From the NCBI GenBank assembly GCA_964475955.1, contig CAYYZY010000145.1:1-20424 (forward strand): a stretch of 20,424 nt of DNA, written 5' to 3'. The notes under the pieces are model-generated. The model saw only the letters and a program-made list of their open reading frames with translations. It ran no database searches and was not told the origin of the DNA. The translations under genes and the position numbers were made by a program. This DNA is from DATKZH01 sp964475955. Lineage in GTDB: Bacteria > Planctomycetota > Planctomycetia > Pirellulales > Thermoguttaceae. Shown here in pieces: positions 14,407 through 20,424 of this stretch (position 1 is its first letter; each line of letters begins with the position of its first letter).

Positions 14407-14766
14407 GCGAAGGCGTCTTGTGGCGCGCCCCGAAAGCCGTTCGGTCGGCTGAGCCCGGGGCGGTGGGCGGGTGCGGTATGTGTCGGCGGGAAGCTCTTGA
14501 GGATCGTTTCCCCATTGTATCCGCGTGGGCCCGTCCTGTCACGCTGGCACGCCCACAAAACGGGGGGAAGCGGGGGGCTCCACGAACACGGTCTGCGTCA
14601 CATCGCGGTGGCGTATCCGCGCCTGGACCGCGATTGAACATCACCCGCGACCCGACCAATCTATGCCGTCGTGCTTCCCACGGCCCATCGCAAATCGTAG
14701 ACTGAATCGGAGCCGCAGGGGCTTGGCGGATCGCGGACCGTCGATGCACACGGAGGAAGTCGAGCG
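14407..14766. other. divergent intergenic region, adaptor/SNF2
   Basis: These 360 bases between divergent genes contain the adaptor promoter on the minus strand. On the plus side the best promoter candidate for the SNF2 gene is weak: a TTCCCA-like -35 and TAGACT -10 with 17-base spacing, the -10 near 14697-14702. An 8-codon open frame (14744-14770) ends on the SNF2 start codon as ATGA. No larger gene is supported. Confidence 0.5.
14514..14542 (-). promoter_or_regulatory. sigma70-type promoter for the adaptor gene
   Basis: On the minus strand GTGACA (14542-14537) and TACAAT (14519-14514) lie 17 bases apart. Each matches 5 of 6 consensus positions with ideal spacing, making it the best sigma70-like promoter in the window. 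The adaptor ATG is about 108 bases downstream. Confidence 0.6.
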
Positions 14767-17700
14767 ATGATCGTCCTGCACGCGGCCGCTTGGGGGGAGG
14801 TCCTCTGGCTTTGGGCGGAAGTCTCCGGCCGCGATGCGCCCTCGGCCGGTGGACACGCGGGCCGACCGGCAAAGACCACCCGCAAACCGTCGCCGCTCCC
14901 TTACGGCGCCGGCGAAGACGAGCTGACCGCCGGGCTCGAAACGGCCGCCCTGACGACCAACCCGCGCAAGAGCCCGTCGCGGCGCATGTGCATTTGGCTT
15001 CCGACCCGCGGCAGGACTCCGCTGCCGTCGAGCCCCTTGGTGGCGGAGGTGCGGGCGACGCGGGCAAAGCCGAAGCTGGCCGCCTGGGAAGTGGCGGCGG
15101 TGCGGTTGGACCCGGCGGTGAGCGTCGAATTGCTGTGCCGGGTGGCCGATCGACCGACGCTCGCGCCGGGCGTGCTGGTGGGCCGCGACCTGGCGTTCTG
15201 GGCTTCGGGCTTGCGCCTGGCCGCGTCGCTGGTCGCCCGGCAGCAGTTTCTGCCGGGCGTCGTCGAGCGGGACCGGCTGTATCGCGCGTGCTGGGAGCCG
15301 GTCTTCGCGGGGGCCGATGCGGAGCGCCTGGCGGAGGCGGCCCGCCGCATGCCCCCCGCAGCCCGAGCGATCTCCGACCCGGAGACCGACGCCCCGCCTG
15401 AGTCCGCCCCGGTCGAGGTATTGCAGCGATTTGCCGCCCGCACGGTCGACGTACTGGTCCGCCTGTCGCTTGCCGACGTGGGGGCGAAGACTCCCCGGCG
15501 TTTCGATAGCCTCCACGACCAGTGGCTGTTCGCGTTGCGCAGCGGCGACGGCACGCTGCGCGCCACGCCCGCGAAGTTGGCCGAGTTCTGCCAGCAGGCC
15601 CGGCAGTGGCGGCGGCCCATCTCCGTAGCGACGGCCGCGCCCTTCCGGCTCTGCTTCCGCCTGGAAGAACCGCCTGAGGAGCCGCCCGAGGAAGCGGACG
15701 ACGAAGCGAACGAGGAGGCGCCCCACGAAGTCCCGGCCGGGGCCGCCCCGCCGCACCCCGGCGACAACGGCTGGTACGTGCGCTACCTGCTCCAGGCGGC
15801 CGACGATCCGAGTCTTCTCGTTCCCGTCGACGACGCGTGGCGGTCGACGAAGCGCAAGGGCTCGGTGCTCGCGCGCCGCGGCTTCCGCCCCAAGGAGTAC
15901 CTGCTTTCCTCGCTGGGCCAGGCCGCGGGCATCTGCCCCCGGATCGAGGCCAGTCTCAAGGCGGCCCGGCCCGGCGGCTACGGGCTCGACGCCTCGGGCG
16001 CCCACGAGTTCCTCACGGAGAAGGCGATCGCGTTGGAGCAGTCGGGCTTCGGGGTGATGCTTCCGTCGTGGTGGACGCGCACGGGCACGAAGCAGCGTCT
16101 GAGCATTCGGGCTTCGGTCAAAAGCCCTCGCATGCAGGGCGGGAGCGGCATGTCGCTCGACGAAATGGTCCGGTTCGAGTGGGAAGTGGCCCTCGGCGGC
16201 GAGAAGGTCGATCTCCGCGAGTTGGAGCGTTTGGCCCGGGCAAAGCAGTCGTTGGTGCAGGTCCGCGGCCAGTGGGTGGAGGTCGACGCGGAAGCGATCC
16301 ACGCCGCCCTGGACTACTGGAAGAAGAAGGCCGCCAAGGAGATCACCGCCCGGGAGGTGGTTCAGATGGCCGTCGGCGCGGTGGCCCCGCCGGAGGGACT
16401 CGGCTTCGAGGGCGTCAAGGCCACCGGGTGGTTGGGCAAGCTGATCCGCCGGTTGGAGGGCGACGCCGCCCTGGAGGAGCAACCGGCGCCGGAAGCGTTC
16501 CAGGGCACCCTCCGCCCGTACCAGCTGCGCGGTTACTCGTGGCTGGCCTTCCTGCGCCAGTGGGGCCTGGGCGCGTGCCTGGCCGACGACATGGGCTTGG
16601 GCAAGACCATCCAAACGCTCGCCCTCATCCAGCACGACTGGCACCAGGGCACCCGGCGGCCCGTGCTGCTGATCTGCCCCACCTCGGTCGTCGGCAACTG
16701 GCACAAGGAGGCGGCCCGCTTCACCCCCGAGCTGCCCGTCATGGTCCACCACGGCGTGAAGCGGGCGAAGCACGCGGCGTTCGTCGAGGCGGCCGCCGAG
16801 CAGGCGATCGTCATCTCCAGCTACGCGCTGTTGCACCGCGACCGGGAATACCTGGCCGAGGTCGACTGGGCGGGCGTGGTGCTCGACGAAGCGCAGAACG
16901 TCAAGAACCCGGAGACCAAGCAGGCCTGGGCCGCCCGATCACTCCCGGCCGGCTACCGAGTCGCGCTGACCGGCACGCCGGTCGAGAACCACGTGGGCGA
17001 CTTGTGGTCGATCATGGAGTTCCTCAATCCGGGCCTGTTGGGCACGCAGGCGGCCTTCAAGCGGACGTTTTTCGTCCCCATCCAGGCGGAGCGCGACGCG
17101 GACGCGGCCGAGCGCCTCAAGCGGATCACCGGACCGTTCATCCTCCGCCGCCTCAAGACCGACCGGGAGATCATCTCCGACCTGCCCGACAAACTGGAGA
17201 TGAAAGTCTTCTGCACGCTGACCAAGGAACAGGCCTCGCTCTACGCGGCCGTGGTGAAGGAAGTGGAGAAGTCGCTCACCGAGGCCGGCGACGAGGGCAT
17301 CCAGCGCAAGGGCCTGATCCTGGGCACCCTCTCGAAGCTCAAGCAGGTCTGCAACCACCCCGCCCAGTTCCTCGGCGACCACTCGGCCATTCCCGGGCGC
17401 TCCGGCAAGCTCGCCCGGCTCACCGAAATGCTCGAAGAGCTGATCGAGGTGGGCGACCGGGCCCTGGTCTTCACGCAGTTCCGCGAGATGGGCGACCTGC
17501 TCGCGCAGCATCTCCAGGAGACGTTCGGCCGCGAGGTCCTCTTCCTCCACGGCGGAGTCACCAAGCGCCGGCGCGACCAGATGATCGCCCGCTTCCAGAC
17601 CGACGACGGCCCGCCCGTGTTCCTCCTTTCGCTCAAGGCGGGCGGAACCGGTTTGAATCTCACGCGGGCCAACCACGTGTTCCACTTCGACCGCTGGTGG

Positions 17701-17940
17701 AACCCGGCCGTGGAGAACCAGGCGACCGACCGCGCGTTCCGCATCGGGCAGACGCGAAACGTGCAGGTCCACAAGTTCCTCTGCACCGGCACCCTGGAAG
17801 AGAAGATCGACGAGATGATCGAACGCAAGAAGGCGGTCGCCGAAGACGTCGTCGGCACCGGCGAAGGCTGGCTCACCAAGCTCTCCGACCGCGAACTGAA
17901 AGAGGTGTTCACACTCGGCAAGGAGGCCGTGGGAGGGTGA
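14767..17940 (+). CDS. bacterial SNF2-family DEAD/DEAH-box ATPase
   Basis: A 1057-residue SNF2 (Swi2/Snf2, helicase superfamily 2) ATPase. The catalytic half is complete: Walker A region DDMGLGKT (607-614), DEAQ box (707-710), ALTGTPVENH after it, VFTQF and LHGGV in the second RecA domain, then LLSLKAGGTGLNL and QATDRAFRIGQ (985-995). Such enzymes translocate on double-stranded nucleic acid and remodel bound proteins. The N-terminal ~560 residues match the pattern of bacterial SNF2-associated regions, with an acidic proline-rich linker near 297-320 and a segment from about 415 (HEFLTEKAIALEQSGFGV) typical of the SNF2_assoc domain. A GGAGG ribosome binding site precedes the ATG at 14767. It heads a probable operon with a small basic protein and a SWIM zinc-finger protein, a pairing seen repeatedly in bacteria. 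The biological role of this bacterial clade is unsettled. Confidence 0.92.
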   Translation: MIVLHAAAWGEVLWLWAEVSGRDAPSAGGHAGRPAKTTRKPSPLPYGAGEDELTAGLETAALTTNPRKSPSRRMCIWLPTRGRTPLPSSPLVAEVRATRAKPKLAAWEVAAVRLDPAVSVELLCRVADRPTLAPGVLVGRDLAFWASGLRLAASLVARQQFLPGVVERDRLYRACWEPVFAGADAERLAEAARRMPPAARAISDPETDAPPESAPVEVLQRFAARTVDVLVRLSLADVGAKTPRRFDSLHDQWLFALRSGDGTLRATPAKLAEFCQQARQWRRPISVATAAPFRLCFRLEEPPEEPPEEADDEANEEAPHEVPAGAAPPHPGDNGWYVRYLLQAADDPSLLVPVDDAWRSTKRKGSVLARRGFRPKEYLLSSLGQAAGICPRIEASLKAARPGGYGLDASGAHEFLTEKAIALEQSGFGVMLPSWWTRTGTKQRLSIRASVKSPRMQGGSGMSLDEMVRFEWEVALGGEKVDLRELERLARAKQSLVQVRGQWVEVDAEAIHAALDYWKKKAAKEITAREVVQMAVGAVAPPEGLGFEGVKATGWLGKLIRRLEGDAALEEQPAPEAFQGTLRPYQLRGYSWLAFLRQWGLGACLADDMGLGKTIQTLALIQHDWHQGTRRPVLLICPTSVVGNWHKEAARFTPELPVMVHHGVKRAKHAAFVEAAAEQAIVISSYALLHRDREYLAEVDWAGVVLDEAQNVKNPETKQAWAARSLPAGYRVALTGTPVENHVGDLWSIMEFLNPGLLGTQAAFKRTFFVPIQAERDADAAERLKRITGPFILRRLKTDREIISDLPDKLEMKVFCTLTKEQASLYAAVVKEVEKSLTEAGDEGIQRKGLILGTLSKLKQVCNHPAQFLGDHSAIPGRSGKLARLTEMLEELIEVGDRALVFTQFREMGDLLAQHLQETFGREVLFLHGGVTKRRRDQMIARFQTDDGPPVFLLSLKAGGTGLNLTRANHVFHFDRWWNPAVENQATDRAFRIGQTRNVQVHKFLCTGTLEEKIDEMIERKKAVAEDVVGTGEGWLTKLSDRELKEVFTLGKEAVGG

Positions 17941-17960
17941 CCCCGCCCGCCCCGTCGTTC

Positions 17961-18005
17961 CCAGGCTCCGCCTGGCAAGCGCCCTAACGCGAGGCTCCGC
18001 CTCGC
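17961..18005. repeat. pair of AGGCTCCGCCT hairpins
   Basis: CCAGGC-TCC-GCCTGG (17961-17975) and GCGAGGC-TCC-GCCTCGC (17989-18005) are two perfect hairpins sharing the core AGGCTCCGCCT. They lie between the SNF2 gene and the next gene of the operon. With no T-run after either, they look like dispersed palindromic repeats; in RNA they could protect the upstream message or weaken read-through. Confidence 0.75.
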
Positions 18006-18029
18006 CCCTAACAACAATGCAAGCACATC

Positions 18030-18383
18030 ATGGGCAAGAAAAAGAAATCCGGCCGCGGGAAGCGTTCGGCCGACTGGGCCGAGGTGAAGCGGCGCTGCCG
18101 CCTTTCCCAGCAGGACGTGGAGATGGCGAAGGAACTCGGTCTGTCGCCGCGCTCGCTGATCAAGAACATCCCCAACCGCAGCCAGCCGTGGAAGGCGCCG
18201 GTCAAATACTGGATTCGCGACCTCTACGAAGAGAAGCAGAGCAAGGCGTCCAAGAAGAGACGCAAAGAGGAGGAGAAGCCCGCGTCGGAGAGCGAAACGC
18301 AGCCCGGGGCGGAGTCGCCCCCCGATGCCGAGCACGATCTCCGCTCCGGCGCGATCGCACCCGACGACGACGTCCCGTTCTGA
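18030..18383 (+). CDS. small basic protein of unknown function between SNF2 and SWIM genes
   Basis: A 117-residue protein without a named family that I can cite. The N-terminus is strongly basic (GKKKKSGRGKR), followed by a helical core (about 18-68) containing VEMAKELGLSPRSLIKNIP and a W-K-A-P-V-K-Y-W-I segment. Residues 70-90 are lysine/glutamate-rich, and the C-terminus is acidic, ending in DDDVPF. The core pattern (MAKELGL-x-P followed by W-K-x-P and a helix ending LYE) recurs in small uncharacterised bacterial proteins. A nucleic-acid-binding role is suggested only by charge and context. It lies 89 bases after SNF2 and 13 bases before the SWIM gene, so it belongs to the same transcription unit. 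No good ribosome binding site is visible before the ATG. Confidence 0.7.
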   Translation: MGKKKKSGRGKRSADWAEVKRRCRLSQQDVEMAKELGLSPRSLIKNIPNRSQPWKAPVKYWIRDLYEEKQSKASKKRRKEEEKPASESETQPGAESPPDAEHDLRSGAIAPDDDVPF

Positions 18384-18396
18384 AGGAGCCGACCCC

Positions 18397-19404
18397 ATGG
18401 CCCGGCGACGACGACACTACAGCTACCGCGACGACTACGGCTACGGCTACTTCCCCCCGTCCAAGCCGCGCAAGGCGACCGGCGGGATCAAGGCCCAGTC
18501 GAAGCGCGGCGCCTTCGGCACGAGCTGGTGGGCGAAGCGGTGGATCGAGGTGCTCGAAAGCTTCAACATCGGCGCCCGGCTCGGGCGCGGCCGCTCCTAC
18601 GCCCGAAAAGGGCAAGTGCTCTCCATCGACGTCGGCAAGGGCGAGGTGGCCGCCAGCGTGCAGGGCTCGCGCGGCGATCCCTACGAGGTGAGCATCCGGC
18701 TGAAACCGCTTTCCCAGGCGGCGTGGAAGCGCCTGGCCAAGGCCCTCTCAAAACAAGCCGTGTTCGCCGCCAAGCTGCTCTCAGGCGAAATGCCCCAAGA
18801 CATCGAGACGGCCTTCGACGACGTCGGACTCTCCCTCTTCCCCACCAAACACCGCGACCTGGCGACCGACTGCTCCTGCCCCGACTGGTCGAACCCCTGC
18901 AAGCACATCGCGGCCGTCTACTACCTCTTGGGCGAGGAGTTCGACCGCGACCCGTTCCTCCTCTTCCGGCTCCGCGGAATGGACCGCGAGGAGCTGGTCC
19001 GCCTGATCGGCGCCGAGCCGGAGTCGCCGAAGAAGAAGGCCGGCAAACGGGCGTCCGCGGCGCCGGTTGAGGAAGCCGAAGACGAGCCGCCCGAACCGCC
19101 CCCGCCCGCCGAGCCGCTCCCGCTCGACCCCGAGGCGTTCTGGGGCCCCCCGATCGAAGCGGAGAGCCCTTTCGGCGAGGTCCGCGTGCCGCCGGTCGCC
19201 GCGGCGCTGCCCAAACGCCTGGGGAGCTTCCCCTTCTGGCGGGCCGAAACGAGCTTCTTCGAGGCGATGGAGGAGGTCTACGGCGCCGCCTCACCGGTCG
19301 GCATGCGCGTGTTCCTCGGCGAGCAGGCCCCCGCCGAAGCCGAGCCCGACCCCGAAAAGCCCCCTCGCGCCGCCCGAGCCAAAGCCCCTCGTCGCCACCG
19401 CTGA
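18397..19404 (+). CDS. SWIM zinc-finger protein
   Basis: A 335-residue protein with a SWIM zinc finger: C159-x-C161-x6-C168-x-H170 (CSCPDWSNPCKH), a fold that binds nucleic acid or protein. The N-terminus is Arg/Tyr-rich (MARRRRHYSYRDDYGYGYFP), and residues 38-150 form a conserved globular region (GTSWWAKRWIEVLE, then GRSYARKGQVLSIDV) typical of SWIM proteins encoded next to SNF2 ATPases. From about 210 to 250 it is Lys/Ala- then Pro/Glu-rich and probably unstructured; a second small conserved patch (LGSFPFWRAE) follows. The ATG at 18397 has GGAG 8 bases upstream and is preferred over an in-frame extension that overlaps the preceding gene. Likely partner of the SNF2 protein. Confidence 0.88.
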   Translation: MARRRRHYSYRDDYGYGYFPPSKPRKATGGIKAQSKRGAFGTSWWAKRWIEVLESFNIGARLGRGRSYARKGQVLSIDVGKGEVAASVQGSRGDPYEVSIRLKPLSQAAWKRLAKALSKQAVFAAKLLSGEMPQDIETAFDDVGLSLFPTKHRDLATDCSCPDWSNPCKHIAAVYYLLGEEFDRDPFLLFRLRGMDREELVRLIGAEPESPKKKAGKRASAAPVEEAEDEPPEPPPPAEPLPLDPEAFWGPPIEAESPFGEVRVPPVAAALPKRLGSFPFWRAETSFFEAMEEVYGAASPVGMRVFLGEQAPAEAEPDPEKPPRAARAKAPRRHR

Positions 19405-19480
19405 AGCGCGTTGGGGCTTTGGGCCCTGTCCGCACGAGCGGCCGTGCATGAGCGGCTGTTCCGACCGATGCTCGGCGTGG

Positions 19481-19545
19481 CTGTGGTCGAGCGCAGCGAG
19501 CCCACAGGGATTCCGGGCGCTCGCCCCGCTCGACCCCGGCCACCC
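19481..19545 (+). repeat. composite dispersed repeat, copy 2
   Basis: This shares the two exact 17-base boxes described for 12765-12850. The first box is enclosed by CTGTGG (19481-19486) and CCACAG (19502-19507), forming a hairpin that could also end SWIM operon transcription. The element stops about 30 bases short of the broken end of the IS remnant. Confidence 0.7.
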
Positions 19546-19575
19546 TGCCGTGTACCCGCGGGCACCGCAGCGTCG

Positions 19576-20232
19576 ACCAACGACCCTTCGCTTCGGCAAT
19601 ACGACGAAGCCTCGCAGCCCGACCGGCCGCAGCACCGTTTGCACGATCCAGCCGAACGTGGACTTCACCTACGCCGGCAGCCCGTTGCGTGCGTAGGCCG
19701 AATCGGCGAACACGACCTTCAGGCGGCGAAAGCGGCCGGCCAGTTGCCCGAGCACCAGCCGCGCGCCCTCCTGGTCCTGGATGCCGGCCGAATGGACCAC
19801 CACGGCCAGGATCAAGCCGAGCGTATCGACGACGATGTGCCGCTTGCGTCCGGTCACCTTCTTGCCCGCGTCGTAGCCGCGCTCCCCTCCCAACTCGGTG
19901 GTTTTCACCGACTGGCTGTCGATGATGGCCGCGGTGGGCGTGGGCTTCTTGCCGGCCGCCTTGCGGACTTTCTTGCGCAAGGCGTCGTGGATTCGTTGCC
20001 ACACGCCGTTGTTGCGCCACCGCCAGAAGACGGTGTAGACCGACTTCCAGTGGGGGAAGTCGTGCGGCAGGGCCCGCCAAGTGCAGCCCGTGCGATTGAC
20101 GTAGAGGATGGCGTTGATGACCTCGCGACGGTCGAGCGGCGGCCGTCCGCACTTGGTTGGCTGCGGGATCAGGGGGCGAATGACTTGCCATTGCCTGTCG
20201 GTGAGGTCGCTGGGATAATGCTCTCTTGTCAT
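19576..20232 (-). pseudogene. IS5-family transposase, nonsense-mutated and 3' truncated
   Basis: The frame from ATG 20232 (CGGAG ribosome binding site about 8 bases upstream) encodes an IS5-family DDE transposase: YPSDLTDRQWQVIRPLIP at the start, GRPPLDRREVINAILYV, RTGCTWRALPHDFPHW, then IIDSQSVKTTE with the first catalytic Asp and VFADSAYARNGLP with the second. At 19671-19669 a TAG stop occurs where relatives usually have Trp (TGG). The same frame then continues with recognisable family sequence (VKSTFGWIVQTVLRPVGLRG, then FVVLPKRRVV) to about 19576, where similarity ends just before the position of the catalytic Glu (normally in an ERTF motif). The protein is therefore inactive: stop codon plus lost C-terminus. 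Homology is secure; the exact right boundary of the remnant is approximate. Confidence 0.85.
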
Positions 20233-20361
20233 GGTTACGGCTCCGTCCGTTCGGTGTGTGTTGACAAACGGCGGAGTCGTAACTTCTTTTGCCCACTCAT
20301 TCAAGAGCGAAACCCGCTCCCCCCCCTCTATGAGGTATTCGCCCGTTTTGAAGACAGGCTC
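19576..20361 (-). mobile_element. IS5-family insertion sequence remnant
   Basis: The upstream end is probably preserved: reading outward-in on the minus strand from 20361 the sequence GAGCCTGTCTTCAAAACG resembles IS5-family terminal inverted repeats, and TTAA follows outside it. The opposite end is missing; no inverted partner of this terminus is found between 19405 and 19600. The coding part is a pseudogene. Confidence 0.6.
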
Positions 20362-20424
20362 TTAATTGCTGGGATCGAGTATTCGGCGTTCTAGTTCTCG
20401 GAGCAGGATTCGTCGTTTTTTTTC

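Noticed and set aside
19576..19671. Frameshift in the transposase
   Set aside because: The family sequence after the stop at 19671-19669 is in the same frame as before it, so this is a nonsense change rather than a frameshift.
20412..20423. Run of T near the window end as an intrinsic terminator
   Set aside because: No stable GC-rich hairpin precedes the T-run, and no gene ends just before it.

Overview
The window is GC-rich bacterial DNA. It is probably from a planctomycete (Pirellulales-like) or a relative with some anaerobic metabolism. That placement is an inference from the high GC content, the many short palindromic intergenic repeats, a secreted GH78-type glycosidase and the SNF2/SWIM gene pair; no rRNA or other phylogenetic marker is present. 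A run of exactly 100 N (10601-10700) shows a scaffolded draft assembly.

Layout. (1) 99-3749, minus strand: holA (DNA polymerase III delta) lies downstream of a secreted GH78-like alpha-L-rhamnosidase. (2) 3750-4576: a long intergenic stretch with degenerate palindromic repeats, a good sigma70-type promoter and a ~250-base leader. (3) 4577-10011, plus strand: a tight three-gene operon for a multimeric [FeFe]-hydrogenase of the HydABC/Hnd type. HydC is a [2Fe-2S] thioredoxin-like subunit. HydB is an NADH/FMN subunit whose usual ferredoxin tail is replaced by a complete GltD/NfnB-like FAD/NAD(P)H module. HydA carries the N-terminal Fe-S relay and an H-cluster domain with a non-textbook L1 motif. 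(4) 10089-12441, minus strand: a tandem-ACT-domain protein and a phenylacetate-CoA ligase (PaaK) family enzyme, separated by a repeat-rich stretch containing the assembly gap. (5) 12877-14406, minus strand: a lone HlyD/RND-type membrane-fusion protein with a clear promoter. (6) 14767-19404, plus strand: a bacterial SNF2 helicase, a small basic protein and a SWIM zinc-finger protein in one probable operon. (7) 19576-20361, minus strand: an IS5-family remnant with an in-frame stop and a lost 3' end.

How the parts may work together. The hydrogenase operon would exchange electrons among H2, ferredoxin and NADH, and through the fused GltD-like module perhaps NADPH. The neighbouring PaaK and ACT genes are of the type often found with 2-oxoacid:ferredoxin oxidoreductases in anaerobes, so a shared theme of ferredoxin-linked fermentation is plausible but not shown. 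The most distinctive item is the HydB-GltD fusion together with the altered HydA active-site motif (Cys to Ser in L1, with an extra Cys about 20 residues later). The SNF2/small protein/SWIM cassette is the second system worth attention.
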